The notes under the pieces: model-generated | The model's database searches: none | The model's input: only the letters and a program-made list of their open reading frames with translations | Told to the model about the DNA's origin: nothing | Source: Primulina eburnea | Taxonomy: Eukaryota; Streptophyta; Magnoliopsida; Lamiales; Gesneriaceae | Assembly (NCBI RefSeq): GCF_022965805.1 | Contig: NC_133118.1 | Coordinates: 6,107,057 to 6,171,056 of the forward strand | DNA: 64,000 nt | Reading direction: 5' to 3' | Program-made: the position numbers and the translations under genes | Shown here: in pieces, positions 44,261-55,113 of the stretch | Position numbering within the stretch: the first letter of the stretch is position 1 | Layout of the letters: every line of letters starts with the position of its first letter

Positions 44261-45975
44261 TGTGGGGACCCGGACGCTAATCTTCTTCTTAATCTTCATT
44301 GGGACTAATTTAATCAATTAGAATAAACAGGGTCTAAATTTTTTTTTTTTAAATGCGGAAGGTAATGGAATCATTTTATTATACAAACCAGTATAATAAT
44401 ACAAATATTGCATAACATGCATCTAGTTCAATACTAGATTCAACTACTACAATCAAGTAATAAAACCTATCTATATCCAAGTACGGAATCACCACTCTAA
44501 TCTCGATATTTCTTCACCTCTGTGACCCTGAACCTGTCCCACCTGTTGCCATGCACACATACAGACAAGACAACAGCCGATAACTTATGTGAGATATAAA
44601 TATCCTAGTATAAACAATGTATCAATGCAATCATATAAAACATATATAAAAGCATAAACAATCATAAAAACATGTATCAAATCTGACTACATGAATCCAT
44701 ACGAATCTGTACCTAAATCTAGGACTCATTTCTAATCTAGGGATCCCGATCTAATTTAGACTTTGGTATGCTGTATCGAGTGTCTACAATAGACGTCGAT
44801 CTACATCTAAGCTCATCGATACACCGTAAGTCTAGAGTCTTAGCGGTTCTGACAAGACTCGGCGGTTCTGCCCTAACTAGGCTGATCTGCCCTAGACTCA
44901 AACTCTGACTCTGCTATCATTCAATAGATTAAACATATCAATCTAATAATCTGCAAATATCAATGCAATAAAATAAAGTATGTGATTTAGGGAAACTCAA
45001 GTCAAACCTAACTCGAGTTGTGCAATCCCGAATTAACATTTATTTATACCTTTCTTGCTGTCGTTCTGATACAATCGAAGTCTTGATTCAAAATCTGTCA
45101 CTGTTCAATCTGGCAATGACAATATCAATATCAATATACTGTATCAATATTCTAATCAAATCACGACATCTCTGTTTTATCAAGTTTTGACGATACAACA
45201 GTACAATCTTGCGATACTGGTAATACCATATCAGTCTATACCAGTTCTATTAACTTATAATCAACCACCGTACAAATCTGACATCACATCTCAGTCAATT
45301 TAACTCTGAAATTCATAACAATTCCATAATCAATCTGTTTCTTAATCTGACTTCGATTCTATGATGTCTACTATGTCACGAACACTATATATGAATCGTA
45401 TCTGATTCTGGACACAGCATAATTTCAAATCTTAGCAAAACGTAACAAAACTTACGTCTTGTTGTAGCTGTCGTTGCTAGGAACACGGTGTCGTATTCGG
45501 ATTCAAATTTGGACAGACGGATTGATCGTAAATCGAATTGAACGTAATTCCCCCAAAAGCTTTCGTTCTTCTTCTGAGGGAGGAGTGGCATAATACACCA
45601 CATGTCAATTTTTCCTTTTGCATGACTCGAGCATATGCGCGACATTACTCGTGCATATGCGCTAGACCTACTGGTCTCGGCCTTGGTAGCTCGCGCATAT
45701 GCGCCACATTACTGGCGCATATGCGCGATGTCTTCTGGACCTCACTTGTATAGGCTCGCGCATATGCGCGACATCTTCCGCGCAAATGCGCAAGGTCTTC
45801 TGCCTGTTTGGCGCATGTGCGCGCATCCGGTCGCGCATGTGCGCCGATGCTACTGTCCTCGCACATACAATTTTCACACGCGATCTCATTTATGTCTCCG
45901 TTAGCCCTTTCATAATTGTTTCGATTAAAAATTAATAATCGTAATTTAACACGATATAAAATCTTGGGCATTACA
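44261..45975 (-). repeat. 3' LTR of R (1715 bp)
   Basis: Plus-strand text runs from TGTGGGGACCCGGACGC to CTTGGGCATTACA. It lacks the TA tract of the 5' LTR and carries a slightly longer ATTAACATTTATTTAT segment near 45032. Includes the GCGCATATGCGC block at 45628-45852. Confidence 0.92.
45628..45852. repeat. GCGCATATGCGC palindrome block in the R 3' LTR
   Basis: About eight copies of the palindrome GCGCATATGCGC or near forms (GAGCATATGCGC, GCGCAAATGCGC, GCGCATGTGCGC) spaced roughly 20-40 bases. In element sense it sits early in U3, before the TATA position. Confidence 0.9.
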
Positions 45976-45991
45976 TTTATCTCCCCCTAAG
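45976..45991 (-). promoter_or_regulatory. Polypurine tract of R
   Basis: Minus strand CTTAGGGGGAGATAAA abuts the 3' LTR start. Confidence 0.85.
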
Positions 45992-46073
45992 ATACGATTT
46001 CGTCCTCGAAATCACAACTCATTAATCGTGTCAATAAGGAGTATATATACAAAAACTGTATAAGAAATTTACA

Positions 46074-47531
46074 TCAACGAAATAACTCTGGGAATTCTTG
46101 TCTCATATCTGATTCAGTTTCCCAGGTTGCTTCTTCAGTACCATGACGAGTCCATTGAACTTTTACAAGTGGAATAGTCTTCGTTCTGAGCTGTTTTTCT
46201 TTATGATCGATAATCTGAATCGGCTTTTCAATATAACTCAGAGATTCATCAAGTTCGGCCTCGTCTGGCTGTATAGCATGTGAAGCATCAGGAAGGTATT
46301 TCCTTAATAACGATACATGAAAGACATCATATATCCCGGATAATGAAGGTGGTAAAGCGAGTCGATAGGCTCGATCTCCTATCTTCTCGAGAATCTCATA
46401 AGGCCCAATGTATCGTGGAGACAATTTCCCTTTCTTGCCAAATCTGACAACTCCTCTGAAAGGTGAAATCTTCAAGAATACTCGGTCTCCTGCCTCAAAT
46501 ACCATGGGTCTACGTCGAAAATTGGCATATTTGGCCTGTCTATCTTGCGCTGCCTTCATTTTCTTTCGAATTAGCTTCACTTTTTCTGTCATATCTCTGA
46601 TCATATCAGGTCCAATCTCAGGCACTTCAGAGATATCATCCCAATAGAGAGGGGATCTGCACTTCTTTTCGTACAACGCTTCAAATGGTGCCATCTCAAT
46701 ACTCGTCTGATAGCTGTTGTTGTACGAAAACTCACAAAGCGGCAATGCATCTTGCCAATTAGTGCTAAAAACAAGCGCTACTGCTCTCAGCATATCCTCC
46801 AGTGTCTGGATAGTCCGCTCTGACTGTCCGTCGGTCTGTGGATGATATGCGGTACTCAGATGTAACTTCGTACCGAGAGCCTGCTGCAAACTCTGCCAGA
46901 AGTGCGAAGTAAATCGAGGATCACGATCTGATACAATTGACTTCGGCACTCCGTGCAATCTGACCACTTCTTTGACATAGATTTCTGCCATCTGGTCAAA
47001 TCTGTACGTCATCTTGTACGAAATAAAACATGCGGATTTGGTCAATCTGTCAATCATGACCCAAATCGCATCACAGCCTCGGGAGAAACGCGGCAATTGT
47101 GTCACAAAATCCATGGAAATGTGATTCCATTTCCACTCAGGAATGGATAAACTCTGTAATAATCCTCCTGGTTTCTTTCTTTCTGCTTTCACCTGCTGGC
47201 AATTTAGACATTTGGAAACAAATTCGGCAATGTCATTCTTCATTTGTTTCCACCAGAACTGTCTTTTCAAATCATTATACATCTTTCGGCCACCAGGATG
47301 AATACTGAATCGACTGTTGTGCGCTTCTGACAATATCTGTTGTCTCAATTCTGAAACATTCGGCACAACCAAACGATTATTCACATACAAGATGTTATCA
47401 CGTACCTGATACTCCGATCGATGCCCTGCTCTGAACATCGATACTGATTTCTGTATATTTTGATCAATTTTCTGAGCTTCCTTAATTCTTAAAATCAGCT
47501 CTGATTCTATTTGTACCGTATAGAGTCTCAA
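46074..47531 (-). CDS. R integrase with chromodomain, uninterrupted frame
   Basis: 485 codons from an internal Met to a natural-looking stop at the end of pol, matching the end of the P homologue. Zinc site His71/His78 (HNSRFSIHPG) and Cys108/Cys111 (CLNC). Catalytic triad Asp141 (SMDF), Asp202 (SDRD), Glu238 (SERT). C-terminal region with [19 protein letters not shown] and GPYEILEKIGDRAYRLALPP, then the chromodomain ending TRHGTEEATWETESDMRQEF. In a working element this would be part of the gag-pol polyprotein, not a separate protein. The start at 47531 is simply the first Met after upstream stops. All catalytic residues look intact, so the fold could be made if translated. Confidence 0.85.
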   Translation of the reverse strand: MRLYTVQIESELILRIKEAQKIDQNIQKSVSMFRAGHRSEYQVRDNILYVNNRLVVPNVSELRQQILSEAHNSRFSIHPGGRKMYNDLKRQFWWKQMKNDIAEFVSKCLNCQQVKAERKKPGGLLQSLSIPEWKWNHISMDFVTQLPRFSRGCDAIWVMIDRLTKSACFISYKMTYRFDQMAEIYVKEVVRLHGVPKSIVSDRDPRFTSHFWQSLQQALGTKLHLSTAYHPQTDGQSERTIQTLEDMLRAVALVFSTNWQDALPLCEFSYNNSYQTSIEMAPFEALYEKKCRSPLYWDDISEVPEIGPDMIRDMTEKVKLIRKKMKAAQDRQAKYANFRRRPMVFEAGDRVFLKISPFRGVVRFGKKGKLSPRYIGPYEILEKIGDRAYRLALPPSLSGIYDVFHVSLLRKYLPDASHAIQPDEAELDESLSYIEKPIQIIDHKEKQLRTKTIPLVKVQWTRHGTEEATWETESDMRQEFPELFR

Positions 47532-48330
47532 CGGTCTATAATCTATTTCAAATGCTAATCCAGACTAACAGCAGTCTTCTATCAAATTTGAAACACCAAT
47601 CGTCGACAAGGATAAGGAACATACCTTTCGACTTAGTGCATCAGCTGCTGCATTGGACTTTCCTGGATAGTGTTTGATTTCAGAATAAAAATCTTTAAGC
47701 AAATCAAGCCATATTCGCTACCTCATATTCAATTCAGATTGTGAAAACAGACATTTCAAACTCTTATGATCCGAAAATATATCAAACTTCTCACCATAAA
47801 GATAGTGTCACCATATTTTTAATGCAAAGACAATGGCTGCCAATTCTAGGTCATGAATTGGATAACGGGTCTCATGTGGTTTAAGCTGTCTTGAGGCATA
47901 AGCAATAACATGCTCTCGCTGCATCAGCACACATCCCATCCCTCTGTGAGAAGCGTCGCAATAAACCACAAAATCACCAGTATCGGAGGGAATAGTCAAC
48001 ATCGGGGCATTGGTCAACCTCTTCTTCAACTCCAGGAAACTGGTCTCGCATTCTTCAGACCAAACAAATGGAGCATTCTTTTGAGTCAGCTGAGTCATTG
48101 GTTTAGCAATACTTGAAAAATCTTTAATGAAACGACGGTAATATCCCGCTAAACCCATGAAACTGCGAATTTCGGGCACTGACGTCGGTCTTGGCCAAGA
48201 AATCACGGCTTCCACTTTACTGGGATCCACTGATATCCCATCTCCGGAAATAATAACCCAGAAATACTACCTGTCTTAACCAAAACTCACATTTCGACAG
48301 TTTAGCATATAATTTCTCAGCCCTTAGAAT
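47532..48330 (-). pseudogene. R RNase H and RT-connection, interrupted
   Basis: Frame 48230-47808: [40 protein letters not shown], then RNase H with [15 protein letters not shown] (Asp), [15 protein letters not shown] (Glu), and after a TGA at 47808 SDHKSLKCLF and NAAADALSRK in broken text. At least three stops and one frameshift (near 48240, where LGYYF passes into WDISG) disable it. Confidence 0.85.
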
Positions 48331-48834
48331 TCACAACACAGTTCTTAGATGCTCAGCATGCTCACTCATATTCTTGGAATAAATCAAAATATCACCGATG
48401 AAAATAATCACAAAATCATCGAGATATTTCTGGAATATACGGTTCATCAATCCCATAAATACAGCTGGAGCATTCGTCAGACCAAAGGGCATGACAATAA
48501 ATTCATAGTATCCATACCTGGTTCGGAATGCTGACTTGGAGATATCAGAATCTCTGATTCTCAGCTGATGATATCCCGATCTCAAATCGATCTTGGAATA
48601 TACTGAAGAACCCTGCAACTGATCGAATAAATCATCTATACGAGGCAAAGGATATTTATTCTTTACCGTTGCCTTGTTCAGTTGCCGATAGTCGATACAG
48701 AGTCTCATCGAACTGTCTTTCTTCCTCACAAACAATACTGGAGCACCCCAAGGAGAAACACTTGATCTGATGTACCCCTTGGCAAGTAAATCTTCCAGCT
48801 GATCCTTTAATTCTTTCAATTAAACCGGTGCCAT
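48331..48834 (-). pseudogene. R reverse transcriptase, active-site Asp lost
   Basis: Frame 48819-48331, 162 codons: [65 protein letters not shown] and [19 protein letters not shown]. The catalytic box reads [11 protein letters not shown] in place of FIDDILIYS, so the first of the two adjacent aspartates is Gly. Two stops separate it from protease: one where PYRMAP should read (48835) and one just before LKELK (48820). These are single-base changes. The domain would be catalytically dead even without them. Confidence 0.88.
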
Positions 48835-50553
48835 TCAGTACAGAGCTATAGAAATCGGCATTGTACCTGGCATCAATTCAATGCTGAAGTCTATCTCTCG
48901 GACTGGAGGTAATCCCGGGATTTCATCTGGGAAGACGTCAGCAAACTCACGTACCACTGGAAAATCAGCCAATGCTGGACTCGACTTCAGTAAATCTACT
49001 GAATATACAAGGAACCCCTCTGCTCCTTTCTGTAACAATCGAGTCATAGATAATACGGATATTAAAGGAATTCTCGATCTAGAACCCTTACCATAAAATT
49101 TCCACTCTTCAGCCATATCTGGTTTGAATCTCACTATCTTATGGAAACAATCAACTGTCGCTCTATACTTGGTCAGCATATCAATACCGATAATACAATC
49201 GAAATCGGACAACCCAAGTATGATGCAATCTAATTCAATCTCATGCCCGTCATACTGCAGTACACAATGTTTTACAAAATTTACGGATATCAAAACTATC
49301 CCCAAAGGCGAAGAGACAGACACTACAGTAGCTAAAGACTCTACAGGCAATGCATGAATTAATGCAAATCGTTCAGAAATAAATATGTGTGAAACACCCG
49401 TATCAATCAATACGTAAGAAGAGTAACCACGTAAAGAACAGTTACCTGCCACTACGTCATCTGGTGCTTCCTGAGCCTGCTCCTCTGTCAAAGCGAATAA
49501 CCTGGCCTGCTGTCTAGTAGGCTGGCTAACAGTCTGGCTACCTCCTGGCCTCTGCTGTGACTGAGCGGGCGCTGGCTGGAATGTGTGAACCGTAGCTGAT
49601 CGTCTCTCAGTCTGTGCTGCTGATCCCGATGACTCGGCCCCCTGAGTTCTCTGCGAAGCTCTCTGTGGACTCACTTTAGCAAAGTGTTCCGGCTGTTTAC
49701 AAATGTTGCAACCACCAGTCACTCCTTGGCATTGCTCAGTTGCATGTCTTCCTCCGCAAGTCCTAAAATAAACTCCAGTGTAACTCTGGCTCTGTCTGGA
49801 CCCACCGGAGCTGGAAGAACTGCTGCCAGATTTCTTGAATTGCTTTACTCTGACTTTCAAAAATTCTTTCTTCCCTCCACTGCTGCTGCCACCCTCAAAT
49901 CTGGGAGGTGGTTGCTGTGGTCTCGGTGCTGGAGGCACAAATGAAGCCCCTTTCTGTCTCATCAGACCGGCTTCTACTCCCTTAGCTCTGTTCAGGGCGT
50001 CAGTAAAATTATTCGGTCGCCCTGTGTTCACCAATGTGAAAATATCGGGGTTCAGGCCATTGATCAACTGGTCAGCAGTAGCTTCCACGCTGTCAGCCAC
50101 ATGTGGAGCAAATTTCAGCAAGTTGGAGAACTTTGACACGTACTCTTCTATGTTCATCTGTCCTTGATTTAAATTGGCAAATTCCGCCCCCTTGTCTTTT
50201 CGATACGACACTGGAAAGAATCGTTGATAAAATTCAGTTCTAAATATATTCCAGGTAATAGTCGTACCTCTATGCTCCATGGCTCTCTTTCTCGTAATCC
50301 ACCAGTCCTTTGCGAAATCGTGTAACTGGTGTCCAATCAATTTCACTCTCCTCTCATCGGTATATTCCAAGGATTCGAACATCATCTCTATATCATCAAG
50401 CCAACTCTCGCATACCACAGCGTTCTCTGTTCCTTTCAAGGTTGGCGGATGAAATGATTGAAATCGTTTCAGTAACGTTTCCATTGGAGTCGGGGTGACA
50501 TCCATTGGAGGATTTGATGTACTTCCCTGTTCTGGTACTCGTCTCGGAGGCAT
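48835..50553 (-). pseudogene. R gag and aspartic protease
   Basis: Open for 572 codons from MPPRRVPEQGSTSNPP. Capsid-like core: VCESWLDDIEMMFESLEY, VKLIGHQLHDFAKDWW, FYQRFFPVSYRKDKGAEF and QGQMNIEEYVSKFSNLLKF. A Ser/Gly-rich linker precedes two cysteine motifs: CGGRHATEQC, then CNICKQPEHFAKVS, in which the last Cys of the zinc knuckle is Ser. Protease box VLIDTGVSHIFIS is intact. The C-terminal linker reads VREFADVFPDEIPGLPPVRE. The frame ends at 48835 by a single-base stop just before RT. Gag itself appears translatable, though the knuckle change may impair RNA binding. Confidence 0.88.
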
Positions 50554-50796
50554 ATCTGATAATCAAATAGATTAGTAACAAATACCCCAATTCTGTTCCA
50601 ATCCTCCTCTGATCATCTTACTGCTGATCTAGAATCGGTGCTGATCCAATCTTAATAAAACATATTACTATATAAAATCAGATAAAGAAGTAACATGTAT
50701 TAAAGCAGTAAGACATGCTAGCATTCAAAAGAAGGATTAAAAACCTCAATCTACCCCGCTCACTAGCCTCTTCTATCTCAATCTAAAGGATCTATC

Positions 50797-50808
50797 GCTC
50801 TGATACCA
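50797..50808 (-). promoter_or_regulatory. Primer-binding site of R
   Basis: Minus strand TGGTATCAGAGC, initiator-Met tRNA type, five bases from the LTR at 50814. Confidence 0.9.
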
Positions 50809-52117
50809 CATGTTGCGGGGACCCGGACGCTAATCTTCTTCTTAATCGTCATTGGGACTAATTTAATCAACTACAATAAACAGGGTCTAATTTTTTTTTT
50901 TAAATGCGGAAGGTAATGGAATCCTTTTATTATACAAACCAGTATAATAATACAAATACTGCATAACATGCATCTAAATCAACACTAGGTTCAACTACTA
51001 CAATCAAGTAATAAAACCTATCTATATCCAAGTACGGAATCACCACTCTAATCTCGATCTTTCTTCACCTCTGTGACCCTGAACCTGTCCCACCTGTTGC
51101 CATGCACACATACAGACAAGACAACAGCCGGATAACTCCGGTGAGATATAAATATCCCAGTATAAACAATGTATCAATGAAATCATATAAAACATATATA
51201 AAAGCATAAACAATCATAAAAACATGTATCAAATCTGACTACATGAATCCATACGAATCTGTACCTAAATCTAGGACTCATTTCTAATCTAGGGATCCCG
51301 ATCTAATTTAGACTTTGGTATGCTGTATCGAGTGTCTACAATAGACGTCAATCTACATCTAAGCTCATCGATACACCGTAAGTCTAGAGTCTTAGCGGTT
51401 CTGACAAAGACTCGGCGGTTCTGCCCTAACTAGGCTGATCTGCCCTAGACTCAAACTCTGACTCTGCTATCATTCAATAGATTAAACATATCAATCTGAT
51501 AATCTGCAAATATCAATGCAATAAAATAAAGTATGTGATTTAGGGAAACTCAAGTCAAATCTAACTCGAGTTGTGCAATCCTTATTTATACCTTTCTTGT
51601 TGTCGTTCTCGAAGTCTTGATTCAAAATCTGTCACTGTTCAATCTGGCAATGACAATATCAATATACTGTATCAATATTCTAATCAAATCACGACATCTC
51701 TGTTTTATCAAGTTTTGACGATACAACAGTACAATCTTGCGATACTGGTAATACCATATCAGTCTATACCAGTTCTATTAACTTATAATCAACCACCGTA
51801 CAAATCTGACATCACATCTCAGTCAATTTAACTCTGAAATTCATAACAATTCCATAATCAATCTGTTTCTTAATCTGACTTCGATTCTATGATGTCTACT
51901 ATGTCACGAACACTATATATGAATCGTATCTGATTCTGGACACAACATAATTTCAAATCTTAGCAAAATGTAACAAAAATTACGTCCTGTTGTAGCTGTC
52001 GTTGCTAGGAACACGGTGTCGTATTCGGATTCAAATTTGGACAGACGGATTGATCGTAAATCGAATTGAACATAATTCCCCTAGAAGCTTTCGTTCTTCT
52101 TCTGAGGGAGGAGTGGC

Positions 52118-52120
<3 letters not shown>

Positions 52121-52166
<46 letters not shown>
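52121..52166. repeat. (TA)n microsatellite in the R 5' LTR
   Basis: About 23 TA units between GGCATG and ACCAACGTTGCATAATAC. The 3' LTR joins GGCATAATAC directly. In element sense it lies just after the CpG palindrome block, the TATA position seen in P and Q. Confidence 0.95.
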
Positions 52167-52167
<1 letters not shown>

Positions 52168-52205
52168 CCAACGTTGCATAATACACCACATGTCAATTTT
52201 TCCTT

Positions 52206-52440
52206 TTGCATGACCCGCGTATATGCGCGACATTACTGGCGCATATGCGCGAGACCTACTGGTCTCGGCCTTGGCAGCTCGCGCATATGCGCCACATTAC
52301 TGGCGCATATGCGCGATGTCTTCTGGACCTCACTTGTATAGGCTCGCGCATATGCGCGACATCTTCCGCGCATATGCGCGAGGTCTTCTGCCTGTTTGGC
52401 GCATGTGTGCGCATCCGGTCGCGCATGTGCGCCGATCCTA
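52206..52440. repeat. GCGCATATGCGC palindrome block in the R 5' LTR
   Basis: About eight palindromes or near forms, collinear with 45628-45852 but with more perfect copies (for example GCGCATATGCGCGAGG where the 3' LTR has GCGCAAATGCGCAAGG). Confidence 0.9.
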
Positions 52441-52564
52441 CTGTCCTCGCACATACAATTTTCACACGCGATCTCATTTTATGTCTCCATTAGCCCTTTC
52501 ATAATCGTTTCGATTAAAAATTAATAATCGTAATTTAACACGATATAAAATCTTGGGCATTACA

Positions 52565-53140
52565 CAAGTTGTGCCTAAAAAGGGTGGGATAACTGTAGTT
52601 AGAAACGAAAATGATGAAATGATATCTACTCGTACTGTAACTGGTTGGCGAGTATGTATTGATTATAGAAAGTTGAACAATGCTACACGTAAAGATAATT
52701 TTCCACTGTATTTTATTGATTAAATGCTTGATAGACTTGCTGGCTATTGTCATTATTGCTTTTTAGATGGTTATTCAGGTTATAACCAAATTGCTATAGC
52801 GCCAGAAGATCAGGAGAAGACTACTTTCACGTGTCCCTATGGCACATTTTCTTTTAGGAGAATGCCGTTTGGGCTATGCAATGCACCTGCCACTTTCCAG
52901 AGGTGCATGATGGCCATATTTGCAGACATGGTGGAGGAGATCATGGAAGTCTTCATGGACGAATTTTCGGTATTTGGCTTTTCATTTGATCATTGTTTAC
53001 ACAACCTATCCCTTGTTTTGCCGAGATGCCAAGAAAAGAACTTAGTTCTTAACTGGGAGAAATGTCATTTTATGGTCCAAGAGGGCATTGTTCTTGGACA
53101 TAAAGTGTCGTCTCAGGGATTAGAGGTAGACAGAGCCTAG
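52565..53140 (+). pseudogene. Q reverse transcriptase, continuation after R
   Basis: Resumes with VVPKKGGITVVRNENDEM, then TGWRVCIDYRKLNNATRKDN, a stop at about 52721 (FPLYFID*MLDRL), FLDGYSGYNQIAIAPEDQEK, FTCPYGTFSFRRMPFGLCNA and the active-site box VFMDEFSVFG. The family has YMDDFSVFG, so the second catalytic Asp is Glu here. LVLNWEKCHFMVQEGIVLGH follows, ending at a TAG at 53138-53140. Clearly Athila-type, and inactive. Confidence 0.9.
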
Positions 53141-53710
53141 GTGGTTGCCATTGAAAAACTTCCTCCACCAAAGAGCATCAAGGGAATAAGGAGCTTCTTA
53201 GGACATGCGGGGTTTTATCATAGATTTATAAAAGATTTTTCTAAGATCACTAAACCCCTATGTAATTTATTTGAAAAAGAGTCGACTTTTATATTTGATG
53301 ATGATTGTTTGCAGGAATTTGAGAAGATCAAAGTGGCGTTGGTGATTGCGCCGACCATGATAGTGCCGGACTGGAAGGAGCCTTTTGAGATAATGTGTGA
53401 TGCAAGTGATTATGCAGTGGGCGCTGTTTTAGGCCAAAGAAAGGAAAAGGTGTTTAGGGCAATTTACTACGCAAGCCGACAACGGATGCTGCACAACAAA
53501 ATTACACTACAACTGAGAAAGAAATGCTTGCAGTAGTGTTTGCTTTCGACAAATTCAGGCCTTATTTGATTGGCACAAAGGTAATCGTTTTCACTGACCA
53601 TGCAGCTATTCGCTACCTGTTCGCTAAGAAGGATGCAAAACCACGCCTGATAAGGTGGATTTTGCTATTACAAGAATTTGACTTTGAGGTCAAGGATAAA
53701 AAGGGGTAGT
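53141..53710 (+). pseudogene. Q RNase H
   Basis: Frame 53141-53536 gives IKGIRSFLGHAGFYHRFIKD, KITKPLCNLFEKESTFIF and the RNase H start MCDASDYAVGAVLGQ. A frameshift near 53510 moves to [38 protein letters not shown] and [16 protein letters not shown]. Another shift near 53707 leads to SENQVADHLSRLE, the last RNase H residues. Two frameshifts make it inactive. Confidence 0.88.
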
Positions 53711-55113
53711 GAAAACCAAGTGGCTGACCACTTGTCGAGGCTTGAGCTGGAAGAGAAGAGAGTAGAGGGAGCTATACAAGAAACATTCCCTGATGAGCAA
53801 CTCTTCGAGGTAAATTCTATACTTCCTTGGTTTGCTGATATTGCTAATTTTTTGTCTTGCGGCACCCTTCCTCTAGATTTGAGCTATCATCAAAAAAAGA
53901 AGTTCGTCCATGACATCAAGTTCTATTATTGGGATGATCCATTTGTATATAAGAGGTGTGCTGACCAAGTGATTAGGAGATGCGTGGAGGGTATCGAATC
54001 TCAAAAAATTTTGGAGAAGTGTCATTCTTCACCATATGGTGGACATTGTGGAGCATCACGAACAGCAACTAAGGTATTGCAATCTGGTTTTTATTGGCCT
54101 AGTTTGTTTAAGGATAGTTATACCTTAGTAAAGTAATGTGATAGATGCCAAAGGTTAGTAAACATATCTAGGCGTCATGAATTACCACTGACAAATGTCT
54201 TGGAAGTGGAACTTTTTGATGTTTGGGGCATAGATTTCATGGGACTCCACCATTTCTCCCTTCTTTTGGTAATTTTTATATTTTATTGGCTGTTGATTAT
54301 GTGTCGAAATGGGTGGAAGCAATCGTCACCAATACTAAAGACTCTCATGTTGTAGCGAAATTTGTGCATAAGAACATCTTCACCAGGTTTGGAACACCGA
54401 GAGCCATCATAAGTGACGAAGGTACGCATTTTTGCAATAGAATTTTCAACTCACTTTTGGCTAAATACAATGTGAAGCACAAAGTGGCACTAGCATATCA
54501 TCCTCAGTCGAATGGACAAGTTGAAGTATCCAACCGGGAAATTAAGCAAATACTAGTAAAGACTGTCAACACCAACCGGAGGGATTGGGCTATGAAGTTA
54601 GATGATGCGTTATGGGCTTATCGGACTGCATTCAAGACACCTATTGGGATGTCTCCCTATAGGCTAGTATTTGGGAAAGCATGTCATCTGCCGTTGGAGT
54701 TGGAGCATAGAGAATTTTGGGCTGTGAAGAAATTAAATTTTGATCTGAAAGCTTCTGGCGATGTTAGAAAACTGCAGTGGAGCGAGATGGATGAGTTCCG
54801 AAATGACGCATATGAGAATGTCAAGATCTACAAAGAGCAAACTAAGAAGTGGCATGACAAAATCATTGTCCGAAGGGAGCTCAAACCAGGACAACAAGTA
54901 CTACTGTTCAACTCTCGTCTGAAGTTGTTCCCTGGTAAGCTAAAGTCGCGTTGGTCAGGGCCATTTGTAGTAGAAACAGTATATCCTCATGGGGCTATCG
55001 AGCTGAGATGCAGTCATGGACGAACTTTCAAGGTCAATGGACAGCAGGTTAAGCCGTACTATGGGACTGAAGTAAGGAATATCGACAGCATCAAGTTGAG
55101 CGAACCAAACTAA
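53711..55113 (+). pseudogene. Q integrase
   Basis: The N-terminal part (53710-54136) includes the Athila LPWFADIANFLSCGTLPLDL and the zinc region (CHSSPYGGHCGASRTATKVL, then CDRCQR after a stop at about 54134). The catalytic core needs one more frameshift near 54240: Asp in VWGIDFMG, Asp in [10 protein letters not shown] and Glu in [11 protein letters not shown]-terminal region [20 protein letters not shown], then [19 protein letters not shown], ending [10 protein letters not shown] at the natural stop 55111-55113. The last 290 codons are uninterrupted. Confidence 0.9.

Larger units (their letters stand above)
44261..52564 (-). mobile_element. Element R: chromovirus related to P, inserted in the RT of Q
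   Basis: Bounded by a perfect CAAGT duplication (44256-44260 and 52565-52569). 3' LTR 44261-45975, 5' LTR 50814-52564. Minus-strand order: LTR, PBS, gag, protease, RT, RNase H, integrase with chromodomain, polypurine tract, LTR. Size 8.3 kb. Gag and integrase are much like those of P. R is the best-preserved of the stack but has stops between protease and RT and within RNase H, and an altered RT active site. Confidence 0.94.
50814..52564 (-). repeat. 5' LTR of R (1751 bp)
   Basis: Plus-strand text starts TGCGGGGACCCGGACGC (one change from the other LTR) and ends CTTGGGCATTACA. It holds a TA microsatellite (52121-52166) absent from the 3' LTR and the palindrome block at 52206-52440. Confidence 0.92.

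Noticed and set aside
45635..45971. Several overlapping frames rich in Ala/His/Met/Arg on both strands of the R LTR palindrome block (also 52206-52504)
   Set aside because: The palindrome GCGCATATGCGC reads the same on both strands and yields AHMR-type repeats in open frames. It is non-coding LTR sequence.
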